A stretch of DNA of 64,000 nucleotides from CAZLMG01 sp964560765 (GTDB lineage Bacteria; Bdellovibrionota_B; Oligoflexia; Oligoflexales; CAZLMG01). The stretch spans positions 1 to 64,000 of the forward strand of contig CAZLMG010000012.1 in NCBI GenBank assembly GCA_964560765.1, in the 5' to 3' direction. The notes under the pieces were generated by a model, which was not told where the DNA came from, ran no database searches, and worked only from the letters and a program-made list of their open reading frames with translations. This document shows, in pieces, positions 18,197 through 27,565 of this stretch. The first letter of the stretch is position 1. The number at the start of each line of letters is the position of its first letter. The position numbers were made by a program, and so were the translations under genes.

Positions 18197-18666
18197 GACA
18201 GGGACCGCAACAGCCCATATAGCGCCGTCGTATAAGACTCTATGCCAAGGCCAAAGACGACACCGCGAGCGTGCGGCGCCAAGTACGACTGCTGTCGAAA
18301 CTCTTCACGGCGCGCTACGTTCGAAATGTGTACTTCGACAAAGGGCAAGGCTAAGGCAACGAGACGATCAGCAAGTGCCACCGACGTATGCGTCCAAGCG
18401 CCAGCATTTACCAGCGCACCTGTCCAGCCTATGGTCAACTTCTCCAAGAAGGCGGTCTCGCTGTTGGTCTGAAAAAAGCTGATTTCGCATTCATCCCAGC
18501 CGGCCGCCTTAGCAATGGTCTGCGCTTCACGCGTCAGGGTTTTCTCCAAATCCAATAGCGAAAAATTGCCGTAATGCTGCATTTCGCGCTGGCCGAGCAG
18601 ATCCAGATTGACACCGTTGGCGATCAATATTTTTGCCGAGCGGGACCGAGTTTTATTTGTACTCAT
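18193..18666 (-). CDS. aroQ: 3-dehydroquinate dehydratase, type II
   Basis: A protein of 157 residues, third step of the shikimate pathway (3-dehydroquinate to 3-dehydroshikimate). Type II signatures: NGVNLDLLGQRE with a downstream Tyr (H-Y-G, catalytic), FFQTNSE, NAGAWTHTSVALADRL and VEVHISNVARREEFR with the active-site His and Arg. A short basic N-terminal extension of about 10 residues precedes the core. It starts one base after the TPR gene's stop and overlaps pgeF by 4 bp, forming a tight three-gene unit. Confidence 0.95.
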   Translation of the reverse strand: MSTNKTRSRSAKILIANGVNLDLLGQREMQHYGNFSLLDLEKTLTREAQTIAKAAGWDECEISFFQTNSETAFLEKLTIGWTGALVNAGAWTHTSVALADRLVALALPFVEVHISNVARREEFRQQSYLAPHARGVVFGLGIESYTTALYGLLRSLS

Positions 18667-18667
18667 G

Positions 18668-19627
18668 TTAGGATAGTCGCTCCAATATACCGTTCAGATA
18701 ACGGAGTTGGGTATCGATAATCTCCAGCTGCTCCATTTGATCGACTACCGCTGGATCAACTTCCACGCGTTCATCTTGCTGTGCTCGTTCTAGACGGGTC
18801 AATTCCGCCAATTTCCGTCGCAAAAGATCGTTATTTGGATTCAATCGAACCAAGCGTCGATAGACGCCCAAGGCTTTACCGTAATGTCCCTGGCGCGCAT
18901 AAATTTCAGCGAGAGTCGTCGAATCCAATTCGACGGCATCGTCCACTGGTCCACCCGCCGTATCGCGACTATCTCGCGGGCGAAACACTTCCCCTAAAGG
19001 GACCACGTGAAATCCCGCGACTCGATCCTCCCAGCGCGATGCGGCCGGTGCTTCTTCATCGGCTGGCGCCTGTGGTTGAGATGCAGAAGGCGCCATGAGG
19101 CGTGGCGGCGCGGTCGATGGCGCCAAGGACTCTAAGGGAATTCCTTGCTGCACTAATTCCCGAACCAGCTCTTCGCGACAGCGATCCAAGCCAGAAATAG
19201 CCAATAAATCTGCTAAGCGCTTGGTTTCATTATCCATCATCTTGAATGCGTCCATATGACGCTGCAAGCGTAATACGGCGGTTTCGTCGCGCAACAGGAT
19301 GGCCATCTTATACTGCAGTTTTTGAGCTAAGACGTTTTCATCGAGAGAGATGGGGGAATCCTGCAAGCATTGCCATGACTCGAGCACCATGCCCTTGCGG
19401 AAGAGTTCCCGTGCCAAGACAACGCGCGCCACCGTGAATCGAGGATGACGGTTGACACCCTGCACCAGCAACTCAAGGCTTTCATCCACCTTGCGATGAG
19501 CTCGCAAAATATCGGCCACCGGCAAGAAAGCACGCCCATCGGGGTCAGCGCGAAAACGCTTCACCACCTCCCGCTCTGTGCGTGAAAGTGGCAATTTTTC
19601 TAGTAATGGCAGCCATGGCTCAATCAT
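18668..19627 (-). CDS. TPR-containing protein
   Basis: A 319-residue protein with helical repeats. The clearest TPR lies at about residues 250-285 (Y-A-R-Q-G-H-Y-G-K-A-L-G-V-Y-R-R-L-V); weaker ones lie at about 45-130. A Pro/Ala/Glu-rich linker occupies about 185-215, and the last 30 residues form a probable coiled coil. There is no signal peptide. The ATG at 19627 is chosen although it lacks a good Shine-Dalgarno sequence, because the longer frame starts with TTG inside the preceding lipoprotein gene. It is followed after one base by aroQ. Function unknown; proximity to the pil operon allows, but does not show, a pilus role. Confidence 0.75.
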   Translation of the reverse strand: MIEPWLPLLEKLPLSRTEREVVKRFRADPDGRAFLPVADILRAHRKVDESLELLVQGVNRHPRFTVARVVLARELFRKGMVLESWQCLQDSPISLDENVLAQKLQYKMAILLRDETAVLRLQRHMDAFKMMDNETKRLADLLAISGLDRCREELVRELVQQGIPLESLAPSTAPPRLMAPSASQPQAPADEEAPAASRWEDRVAGFHVVPLGEVFRPRDSRDTAGGPVDDAVELDSTTLAEIYARQGHYGKALGVYRRLVRLNPNNDLLRRKLAELTRLERAQQDERVEVDPAVVDQMEQLEIIDTQLRYLNGILERLS

Positions 19628-19676
19628 GAGGAGAATGTACCGTGAAAAAACGGCGGTTGAAAGGGCTCTGTTGCCG

Positions 19677-20276
19677 TCACGGCGTCGCTGTCTCTTCTTC
19701 AGTTTCGTTGTCGAGCGCAATATTTACCAGATTCGCATCGTCCGGGAAGAGGCCGCCTGAATGGATGGAAACGGTCACATTGTTGGTCGCTCCCTCAATG
19801 CAAACCGGCTGGACTTCAAGGCTCACGACACCGCATGAATCCGAACACCACTCAGCACTGGGCGTCTTAACCCCGGCGTAGCGGTAGGGCACAATCGTAG
19901 AACCACTCTTAAACTCATCCGCTGTCGCGGCCTCGTCCATAACCCCCCGGATTAATGGCTCAATACTGATATTGCGGACAGGAATCTCGCGAGCTTTGGA
20001 GCCGTTTCCTGTGCCCAGATCGGCCTCCTTGATCACCATGAACTGAACCAGAATCGGACCGCCGATCGAGCGCGTTCCGGTAAATCCGCCGAGGCAGGTG
20101 AGATTAACGTCAGGGGTCACCTTTTTGATTTTAAACTGCGACGAGCCAATCTTGGCGTCAGCACAGCTGATTTCGCATAATCCACCCGCACCGTCGGGCT
20201 CCGCTGAGCAGCCACTGATTCCCGCCGCTAACGCGAGAACTCCGGTTAACATCCATGGACAGGTTGACCCTTTCAT
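19677..20276 (-). CDS. Cysteine-rich lipoprotein
   Basis: A 199-residue protein with a lipobox (A-G-I-S-G-C, lipidated Cys23). The mature part has about seven further cysteines (C-E-I-S-C, L-T-C, W-C-S-D-S-C, P-V-C), suggesting disulphides, and a beta-rich core with an acidic tail. The start has a strong GGAGGAG ribosome binding site. It lies 61 bp downstream of pilQ on the same strand, so it may be the last gene of the pil transcript. No family was recognised. Confidence 0.75.
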   Translation of the reverse strand: MKGSTCPWMLTGVLALAAGISGCSAEPDGAGGLCEISCADAKIGSSQFKIKKVTPDVNLTCLGGFTGTRSIGGPILVQFMVIKEADLGTGNGSKAREIPVRNISIEPLIRGVMDEAATADEFKSGSTIVPYRYAGVKTPSAEWCSDSCGVVSLEVQPVCIEGATNNVTVSIHSGGLFPDDANLVNIALDNETEEETATP

Positions 20277-20337
20277 CCCGCTCCTCCGCGCTTCTGACTA
20301 AGAAGCCTGATCGATTGGCAACATGAGTGGCTCAGGT

Positions 20338-23300
20338 TCAGAAGACGTTGCTATTGGCCTGTTGTCCGTTGGCATAGTCGCTGTTGTTACCTGAGTTGGC
20401 GTTTCCAGAGTTGTTGCCGGCGCCGTTATCGGTGTTGGCTTGTTGACCTTCGTAATTAGCCTGCGCATTATTTTGGGTGTTGTAATTAGCCTGGACATTG
20501 TTAGCCCCCCGCCCTCCGTTACCGGAGTTGTTGCCATAGTTGTTGTTATTGTAGCCGTTTCCGAGATTTGCACCAACGTTACCCGTCAGCGAAGCGGCAC
20601 TGCCGTCCGACGCCGACACCATGGTGGCCCCATCTGCCTCAATTACCGTCGGGGTTATCATAATCAGAAGCTCTGTCTGTGTTTCCGTATTCTGCGTCGA
20701 GCGAAACAATGCGCCCAGAATTGGAATCTTCGACAGAAAGGGGACGCCAATCACGACGCGGCGTTTATTGGTATTGTAGATGCCACCAATGACTGCCGTC
20801 TCGCCGCTGGCCTTGACGATCTCCGTTTCTAAGGTACGCGTATCCGCCGCGATGACTTGGGCTGAAGCATTAGGAGTATCGCTATTGACCTTGATGGGCA
20901 TGGTCACCCGGCCTTCGCGGCTGATGCTGATGCCACGAGCTCCTTCACCAATGGCCAAGTTGAGCTTAAATTGAACCTCTTGTAACTGGCCGGCCCCTGT
21001 GCCCTGAGCACCGTTACCCGCATTGGCCGCATTCGATCCCACGACCTCAATCGGGCGCACATACAGCTTAGTCCCGGCCTCAATTTTGGCACTCTTCCCG
21101 TCTTGGACGACAACCTTGCCTGACTGCAGAATCTCGGTTGTGCCCTTCTTTTCTTCCATGCGCAAACGCAGATCGAGATCGATGATATCGTTCAAACTAC
21201 CCAGTTTTAGATTTATGGAGCCCGCTTGCGGTGCCAAACCGGTATCGACCGCGAAATTTGAAGACACGTAATTAGGAAAAGTCACGGATCCGAAGCCAAG
21301 CCCTGAGCCCGGGTCGTAATTCATCCCACCAAACCAGCTCAGTCCCAGAAAGTCGGAAGCATCCCGCGAAACTTCTACAATCCGGGTGGCGATCTCGGCC
21401 TGAGGAATGGGCACATCTAATCTTTCAATCACGGCGCGCGTCTTCGCGAGAACGTCAGGACGACCCTCCACAATCAGAGAGTTGGTCCGCTTGTCATGGC
21501 TCACCCGCGTGCCAGCCCCTCCCGCCCCTCCTTGCTCATTAATAAAGGCTTGAACGGCTGTTTGCAGCTCGTCGGCACGGGCATGATTGAGACGCATCAC
21601 CAGCATTTTGCGTGGCGTGACTTGTTCACGAACCCGCTTGGCTGTGTCTTCCTTTTGTAAGTAATCGTTGACGTTTTCGATGCGATCGACACGAATGACA
21701 TTATTGCCGACCCGAGTCATCGCCAAACCTTCACTCTCCAGAATGGCGGTTAGAGCCTCTTCCCACGGAACATTCTTCAAAGCTAACGTCACCCGAACTT
21801 CTTGGCCGATGCGTTGGGGAACTACAAAGTTATAACCACTTTCCGCCGCAAAAACCTTCAGCACGTGGTCGAGTTTGGCATTGATAAAATCCAATTCCAT
21901 GGCCTTGCCGCCATAGCTGGTTCTTGGTCCGTCCACGTCCTGTCCCACCAATTCACCAGCAGCCACTGGCACCATATCCATACCTGACGCCGTCGCATTC
22001 ATTTCACTGCTGACCGCTGTTGGATCGAACAACTCCATACCGCCAGCAGGTGACATCGAGGAGGACGATGTTTCCGCTACGGGAGGTACCGCTGTTGGAT
22101 CCAGTCCGCTATCCTGAGCAACTGCAAAGAATCCAAATGCCTCCAGGACTAGGCCATCATCTCGATCTTGGTGCCGTCGCACTTCGAACTTGTTGGCATC
22201 GTCTTCCGTTCCTTCCGAGTCAAAATCATCAAGACCAGGATTGTCCAACTTGGGCTCGCCTGGCGCCGGGGGGGAGATAGGCTGGGGAGCCGTACCCGCC
22301 GGTGGCACTGGTTGAGAATACCCGGGGAAAGGAGCACCGTAAGGCTGTGCGTAAGGCTGCTGATAGATCGGTGGTGCGGGCTGTTGATATGCGGGCGCGT
22401 AAGGCTGCTGGGGTGGTGCAAAACTCTCCGCTTGGCGACTGACTGCCGGCACCGGCAACTTGGTTGCTGGTTTCGGTGCGGATACAGCCGCAGCATTGAC
22501 CGGTGCGGCAACTGCTGCATTCGTCACCGTATCCGCCGTGACGTTGGCGGCAACATTGCTTTCCCTCGTAAAACTTGGTGGCGTTAGCTCCTCGGTGATG
22601 GGAGCTTCAATCGGGGCCATATCGACCACAGGCATTGGCTCAACTTCCTGACCACCGTCTACAGGTATCATCTTGAAAGCTGTCGCCGCTGGATTCGGCA
22701 CATAGGGGCGCTTCGGGGCTTTGGTGACCTCTGGCATCGCGCTCCCAGTCACAATTTCTGGACGAAGGTCCACGTTCGCCAACGGCTCGGCAGCACCGAC
22801 TGGCTGACCCCGAGCTACATCTTTGCCGAAGTAACGCTCAGGGATGGCGAATGTCAGCAGCACATTGCCGTCTTTCACGAACATGCGCGGGCGAACGTTG
22901 TCGCGCAGCGTCATGACCACGTCGACCGATTGTTGCACGGCATTTTCCCGTGTGCGCACATAAGCCACGGGTGAACGAAATTCCGTCGCATCCACATCAC
23001 GCCGAACCTTACGCCGCAATTGTGTCTCATAAAAGCGCACAATCAACTCTGGTTGATTGCCTTGATTGCGTTCCTGCAACACGTTAAAACGCGGATTGCC
23101 TCGAGTCAAAAGTTCAATGCGAACAAGCTTGTCTTCTTTGCGGAAGTCATAGCCGATCCACCATAGATTCGCATAAACAGGCGCGAGGTCGCGGAGCTTG
23201 GGTGTAGCGATTGTCGGTGAAATCGCCGTAGCTGGCGCGTTGTTGACAGGCGCTACAGCATTGCTGATGGCGTCGGCTTCCATGGCGGCGAAGTTTTCCG

Positions 23301-23682
23301 GCCCACCCAGCGGAGGTGGCACATCAGCCGCGCTGTTTACCGGCAAAGGATTGTTGTAATTGCCTACACCAAGATTTGGATTATTCTCCGCGCCGTAGTT
23401 TGCCGCAAAGTTTTCATTCGGACCATTCTCGATAGCAAGTTCATCTTCATCGTCGTTGTAGGCATTCGCTTGGTTGGCATTCTCATCGTATTGGCCATTC
23501 ACATTCGTCTGACTGTTTGCGCCGGCGTCAGCCCCGTCCAGCCCTTGATCATCGTTGTAGTTCTCGATGTTTCCGTCGTAGTTTTCAGACTGCTGTTGCG
23601 TGGAGCTACACGTCACTAGGAGAGGCACCACCAACCATATGATGTAGCCTAATCCTGACAAACTCTTGTGCTGCGTCGCCAT
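20338..23682 (-). CDS. pilQ: Type IV pilus secretin PilQ
   Basis: A protein of 1114 residues, longer than usual PilQ (about 700-900). Order: signal sequence with a possible lipobox (L-L-V-T-C at residue 24), Asn/Asp-rich stretch (25-115), one AMIN domain (about 163-285), a long Pro/Gln/Ala linker (about 310-500), STN/N0 domain (about 594-668, F-I-N-A-K-L-D-H-V-L-K-V), N1 domain (about 690-760), the secretin core (765-1015, ending F-L-S-K-I-P-I-L-G-A-L-F and TELLIMITPTVIE), and an 80-residue Asn/Gly-rich tail. It forms the outer-membrane pore through which the pilus passes. The ATG at 23682 has GAGGCGAG upstream; starts at 23718 and 23700 are weaker. Confidence 0.93.
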   Translation of the reverse strand: MATQHKSLSGLGYIIWLVVPLLVTCSSTQQQSENYDGNIENYNDDQGLDGADAGANSQTNVNGQYDENANQANAYNDDEDELAIENGPNENFAANYGAENNPNLGVGNYNNPLPVNSAADVPPPLGGPENFAAMEADAISNAVAPVNNAPATAISPTIATPKLRDLAPVYANLWWIGYDFRKEDKLVRIELLTRGNPRFNVLQERNQGNQPELIVRFYETQLRRKVRRDVDATEFRSPVAYVRTRENAVQQSVDVVMTLRDNVRPRMFVKDGNVLLTFAIPERYFGKDVARGQPVGAAEPLANVDLRPEIVTGSAMPEVTKAPKRPYVPNPAATAFKMIPVDGGQEVEPMPVVDMAPIEAPITEELTPPSFTRESNVAANVTADTVTNAAVAAPVNAAAVSAPKPATKLPVPAVSRQAESFAPPQQPYAPAYQQPAPPIYQQPYAQPYGAPFPGYSQPVPPAGTAPQPISPPAPGEPKLDNPGLDDFDSEGTEDDANKFEVRRHQDRDDGLVLEAFGFFAVAQDSGLDPTAVPPVAETSSSSMSPAGGMELFDPTAVSSEMNATASGMDMVPVAAGELVGQDVDGPRTSYGGKAMELDFINAKLDHVLKVFAAESGYNFVVPQRIGQEVRVTLALKNVPWEEALTAILESEGLAMTRVGNNVIRVDRIENVNDYLQKEDTAKRVREQVTPRKMLVMRLNHARADELQTAVQAFINEQGGAGGAGTRVSHDKRTNSLIVEGRPDVLAKTRAVIERLDVPIPQAEIATRIVEVSRDASDFLGLSWFGGMNYDPGSGLGFGSVTFPNYVSSNFAVDTGLAPQAGSINLKLGSLNDIIDLDLRLRMEEKKGTTEILQSGKVVVQDGKSAKIEAGTKLYVRPIEVVGSNAANAGNGAQGTGAGQLQEVQFKLNLAIGEGARGISISREGRVTMPIKVNSDTPNASAQVIAADTRTLETEIVKASGETAVIGGIYNTNKRRVVIGVPFLSKIPILGALFRSTQNTETQTELLIMITPTVIEADGATMVSASDGSAASLTGNVGANLGNGYNNNNYGNNSGNGGRGANNVQANYNTQNNAQANYEGQQANTDNGAGNNSGNANSGNNSDYANGQQANSNVF

Positions 23683-23739
23683 ATCTCGCCTCGTCTCGTC
23701 CATGCGTTTTGCACCCATTCTGGGGTCAGAGCCTGAAAT

Positions 23740-24663
23740 CTATTGCTGCCTCGTCTCTTGCTTCTCTTTCTCGATAACTTGATTGGATTTAGGATCGATG
23801 CGAACGTTCGGCGCGCCAAACTTCTGCATAAATTCTGCAGACGATGACCGAACATCCAGCTGTGGATCTTTGCCCGGCGCCAAGACATAGGTCTTGTCCG
23901 CATCCAATCTTTGCACCGCGTCTGGCCCACCCAAGAACAGCGATATGTCATCAAAGGCGCGTACGCCGTCCCGCTGCAGCTTGTATTGACGGGTCACGAC
24001 TCGATCCGACAGGATCTCGAGAATTTTCCCTGACGGGCCGATGGGATCTCCCACCTTGGCCACGACTCCCTCTTCGGCTTCTCCCGCCGCATTTCCCCGC
24101 CCGCCGAGAGGCCTTTGCGTAAAACCTCCTCGCCCATTGGCACCAGCATTGAGAAGATCCTGCGGCAACACAATCACAAGTGCGCGTCGCTCGCCGTTCG
24201 AAAGCTGCCATATGCCGCGTACGGTCAACTGATCCAGTGGTACCTGCAAACTGTTAACGACGGGGATTCCATATTGCAGCTCGCCGCCGCGAGCTTGGCG
24301 CATTTGCTGAGTCAGCTGCGCCGAAGGTGGCTGAAACGGGTCTGGCCGCCCAAAAGCGGCATAGTGGTATTCGGCAGGTGGCTCGACAATATCTTCAACT
24401 CGCACAACTCCGGAAAGATCCTCGCCAGATTGGGTGTCCCTTGCGGAGTCCCAGGTACGGTCAGATCTGGTCGGTGCGTTGGTGGCTCCCGCAGCCCCAT
24501 CCTCAATCGGCTGCATGGTTTCTGGCAACAACTCATCTTGCTCTGGAGCGCCAGCAGGAACTTCCTGCGCCCGCACCGGTGTGCCCGAAATGAAGATGAC
24601 TCCGACCAACAAGCTTGCATGGTGTCGATGTGCTCGGTTTATGCGCAAAGGCCAAGCCATCAT
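23740..24663 (-). CDS. pilP: Type IV pilus inner-membrane lipoprotein-type component PilP
   Basis: A 307-residue protein. An N-terminal export signal is followed by a disordered Glu/Pro region and the PilP beta domain: R-P-D-P-F-Q-P, L-D-Q-L-T-V-R-G-I-W, R-A-L-V-I-V-L, and K-V-G-D-P-I-G-P-S-G-K-I-L-E-I. PilP links the PilN-PilO inner-membrane frame to the PilQ secretin. Unlike most PilP proteins there is no Cys lipobox in the signal region, so it may be a free or membrane-anchored periplasmic protein here. Its start overlaps the pilO stop by 4 bp. Confidence 0.9.
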   Translation of the reverse strand: MMAWPLRINRAHRHHASLLVGVIFISGTPVRAQEVPAGAPEQDELLPETMQPIEDGAAGATNAPTRSDRTWDSARDTQSGEDLSGVVRVEDIVEPPAEYHYAAFGRPDPFQPPSAQLTQQMRQARGGELQYGIPVVNSLQVPLDQLTVRGIWQLSNGERRALVIVLPQDLLNAGANGRGGFTQRPLGGRGNAAGEAEEGVVAKVGDPIGPSGKILEILSDRVVTRQYKLQRDGVRAFDDISLFLGGPDAVQRLDADKTYVLAPGKDPQLDVRSSSAEFMQKFGAPNVRIDPKSNQVIEKEKQETRQQ

Positions 24664-25370
24664 CCGCCCGCCCTTTCCCCAGTTGGCGCATTCGCCGCTG
24701 GATTTACTGCAGGATTGGCGGCTGTACCAAACGTCTCGCCTGGCTTCAGTCCGCGAAACACAATCATGGTGCCGGAGGCCTCAATGGTCACCGCCCCGTC
24801 CTGATTCTGATTATTTGCCCCGCCACCAAGCACGGGATCGCGCTGACCCATAGGGCTGTTATTCGTCAATTTCAAATTGCGAAAATTGGTCACACGCTCC
24901 AAATGTAGGAGCCGATCGAAGAACACCGCGATATCGCCATAGCCGCCGCGCACTCGGATCTCGACCGGCTGTTCCACAAATTTCAACTTGCCCTCCGGCT
25001 GCCGTTCATCCTTGGGTTCAAACAGGGTCATCTCGATAGCCTGCTCGCGGGCGATCTCTGCTGTCGTGTGCAGCACCTCGTCGAAGGCTAAGGTATCAGG
25101 CAAATACCGCTTAACCCGGTCTAGCTGTTCTTCCATACTCGCCAGCTGTGCCTGTAACCGGCCTAAATCAGCCTGTGCCCGCTTCGCCGTATCAAATTGA
25201 GATCTAGCCTGAGTTTCATTCAGACGAGCTGTATCCAAGCGCATGGCCGCATCTTCGTACTCCAACACGTAGATGGCAGCAGGCGGTAGGCAGCCCACGA
25301 CCAAACATAGGGCCAACCGCCCGGCCATGGGCCACTCAAGGTATCGCGATTTCAGCTCAGCAAAATCCAT
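24660..25370 (-). CDS. pilO: Type IV pilus alignment protein PilO
   Basis: A 236-residue protein: short cytoplasmic N-terminus, one membrane segment (about 18-36, RLALCLVVGCLPPAAIYVLE), a coiled coil (about 40-95) and a ferredoxin-like periplasmic domain (R-V-R-G-G-Y-G-D-I-A-V-F-F-D-R-L-L). The C-terminus has an Asn/Gly/Ala-rich tail. It heterodimerises with PilN. Four-base overlap with pilP and 8 bp after pilN. Confidence 0.93.
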   Translation of the reverse strand: MDFAELKSRYLEWPMAGRLALCLVVGCLPPAAIYVLEYEDAAMRLDTARLNETQARSQFDTAKRAQADLGRLQAQLASMEEQLDRVKRYLPDTLAFDEVLHTTAEIAREQAIEMTLFEPKDERQPEGKLKFVEQPVEIRVRGGYGDIAVFFDRLLHLERVTNFRNLKLTNNSPMGQRDPVLGGGANNQNQDGAVTIEASGTMIVFRGLKPGETFGTAANPAVNPAANAPTGERAGG

Positions 25371-25378
25371 GCTTCATC

Positions 25379-26140
25379 CTAAAAGTTCAAAACACGCTTA
25401 CCACCCGGCCACACCACTTCCGATATGGTCGCACTCCTCTGCTCCATGGTCCGCTCTCGGTACTCAAGGCGAAGTTCAAATCGAAGGGGCGATGGCCCCG
25501 TGTTGTTTTGTGCCAATCCGTTTTGTTCCGAAATCGAGCGCTTCAGTGACACGACGCCAAAGTAGATTTGAGTTCTCAGATCACCCGAGTCAACATCTTG
25601 CATTTCTGTTGATTTCAGCGCTGACAAGAACTCCGCCAGCAGCACGTTGTCCAAAGTGTAACCCACCACCATCAACTCGTTTGCTCGCAGGGAGTTTGCT
25701 CCATCCGCACCAGGCGTCGGAAGGCGAGTTGCTCCGGCGGCTCCGGCTTGATTCGGCTGGGCCTCTTCCAACATCCGCACCTCCTGAAACCAGATTCCTT
25801 CTGGCTTCAAAGTTTGCAGGTGCTCCATGAGCAAGACAGGCCGATACCGTGTCAGCTTCGATTCGGTGATCTTTTGTAAAGATGCGACTCGATTTTTCAG
25901 ATCATCAAGGCGGGTATTCAATTCACGATACTTGCGCAAATCATCAGCTAGGAGTCGAGCGCCCTCTTGGTATCGTTGCGTCTCCGCCGTAAACCCGTTG
26001 ATCTGCTCTTCCATGTCATTGAGGAAAAAGTGAACCATGCCGAGTCCAATGGACACCGTGAATATCAGCACAACGAGGTCGGGCAGCCACGGATATGGAC
26101 TCGACAGCTCTTCGTCTGGTGCTAAATTGATGCGAATCAA
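25379..26140 (-). CDS. pilN: Type IV pilus assembly protein PilN
   Basis: A 253-residue protein that starts M-I-R-I-N-L-A-P, the conserved PilN peptide that docks into the PilM groove. It has one membrane segment (about 19-40), then a coiled coil (45-95) and a ferredoxin-like domain with L-K-P-E-G-I-W-F-Q-E. A Gly/Ala/Pro insertion of about 20 residues splits the domain. It lies 29 bp after pilM. Confidence 0.93.
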   Translation of the reverse strand: MIRINLAPDEELSSPYPWLPDLVVLIFTVSIGLGMVHFFLNDMEEQINGFTAETQRYQEGARLLADDLRKYRELNTRLDDLKNRVASLQKITESKLTRYRPVLLMEHLQTLKPEGIWFQEVRMLEEAQPNQAGAAGATRLPTPGADGANSLRANELMVVGYTLDNVLLAEFLSALKSTEMQDVDSGDLRTQIYFGVVSLKRSISEQNGLAQNNTGPSPLRFELRLEYRERTMEQRSATISEVVWPGGKRVLNF

Positions 26141-26169
26141 AGCATCATCCCCTTTTCAAGGCGACCGTA

Positions 26170-27243
26170 CTAACTCTCGTGATCACCAATAAAGCGCAGA
26201 CCCAGTCCTGCGGCGACACCATACAGGTGTCCTTGCGACAACAGATAATCGAGATCAAAACGACTCGGAGACACATCGATGTTTTGCATCGGCCTGGCCA
26301 GCTGTACCGGTACCTGCAAAGATGCGGCTAATGCGGCGTCCAATCCAAGTGTGCGGGCTCCACCACCGGATAAGAGCAAGTAATTGATCGGCCCGCGCGC
26401 ACCGTCTGACTCGGGGCTTTGCTGAAAAAATTCGAGCGAGGCACGAACTTCACCCACTAACTGCTCATTCAATTCGTCCATCACCCGTTGCACTTCTGCC
26501 GGAGCTTGCTGTTCACCAACGCACGTTGCGACCTTCAGACCCTCAGCATTCTCCACGCTGATACCCAAAACCTCGGATATCTGCCGCGTGTATTCATCAC
26601 CGGCCAAGAAAATATCGCGACAGAACAGGGGTTGACCTCCCTGCAAAAGCACCAGTTGTGATGCCGACGCACCAACATTCAAGATGCCGACCAAGGGCTC
26701 GATGGCCGGATAGTTGAACTCAAACATGTTGGCCAATGCCAAAACAGAGCAGTCGACGACCCCAATCCGCAAACCAGCACGGCGCACAGCGGCAATCTGC
26801 TGCTCGACGAAGTCGCGTCGAGCCCCGGCCAACAAAACAGGAACAGCGCCACGCTGATCTGGAGCTTGGCTCAAGACTTGAAAGCGAAAATAGAGATCGG
26901 AAACGTCCTGCTGTAAGTACTGCTCGGCCTCATAATAGATCTGTTCGTTCAAATCGCCATTAGGATCGACTTGCACCGAAATCCTCTTCACCGTCACACC
27001 GCTGCCACCCATCGCAATCGCTGCGCGACGGCTTTGCGGCATGATCCGCAATTTATCCAACAGCGTGCGACAGGCATCCACGACAGCATTCTCATCCTTG
27101 ATCTCGCCGTCGACGACAGATCCAGGCGCAAGCAATTCCAAGCCAACAGCCGCCAACTTACGGTGACGAGTTCCGGAGAACTCCAACACCTTGACGGATG
27201 AAGCGCCAATATCGATCGCCACTAATGAACGCTGTGAAAGCAT
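26170..27243 (-). CDS. pilM: Type IV pilus actin-like protein PilM
   Basis: A 357-residue cytoplasmic actin/FtsA-fold protein. The first phosphate loop is V-A-I-D-I-G-A-S-S-V-K; later motifs are ILNVGASASQLVL and LLLSGGGARTLG. It binds PilN's N-terminal peptide and ATP and is the first gene of the pilMNOPQ operon. The ATG at 27243 has GGAAGG just upstream; the longer frame from 27288 adds 15 residues without homology and is rejected. Confidence 0.95.
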   Translation of the reverse strand: MLSQRSLVAIDIGASSVKVLEFSGTRHRKLAAVGLELLAPGSVVDGEIKDENAVVDACRTLLDKLRIMPQSRRAAIAMGGSGVTVKRISVQVDPNGDLNEQIYYEAEQYLQQDVSDLYFRFQVLSQAPDQRGAVPVLLAGARRDFVEQQIAAVRRAGLRIGVVDCSVLALANMFEFNYPAIEPLVGILNVGASASQLVLLQGGQPLFCRDIFLAGDEYTRQISEVLGISVENAEGLKVATCVGEQQAPAEVQRVMDELNEQLVGEVRASLEFFQQSPESDGARGPINYLLLSGGGARTLGLDAALAASLQVPVQLARPMQNIDVSPSRFDLDYLLSQGHLYGVAAGLGLRFIGDHES

Positions 27244-27565
27244 CAACCTTCCATCAAACCTAAACGTTGCACACGATTCCATCCGCAATCAGGAGCGCGA
27301 CTGGCCAGCGAAGAATCAGCAAATGGCGGATGTTTGAATTCCGAAGAGACAATGGACAACTTGTAAGGATTCCTAAAATCAATTTTTTCATCGCTGTCTG
27401 AGCGTGTCAACCAGCGGCAAGGCCTTTCCATACGAGGTAAAATCTGCCCAGTTTGGACCGATTCCACGTGGAGAATCTTGGCTTTTTTGCTACAATTTGT
27501 CTTCGATAGGTCGAATTGCACTCGTTTATAACTCCGTTGACTTCGCCACGAGGGGGGCCGCGCTC
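27244..27565. other. Divergent intergenic region between pilM and cystathionine beta-synthase
   Basis: About 320 bp separate two diverging genes, so both promoters should lie here. A TACAAT hexamer (27491-27496, plus strand) is a reasonable -10 for the downstream gene, but no good -35 is seen at 16-18 bp. An A/T-rich patch occurs at 27368-27390. No RNA structure or riboswitch was recognised. The plus-strand frame is open back to 27404 but those codons lack homology. Confidence 0.4.

Noticed and set aside
27478..27494. Sigma-54-like promoter TTGGC...TTGCT before the cystathionine beta-synthase gene
   Set aside because: The GG and GC elements are separated by 7 nt instead of the required 10.
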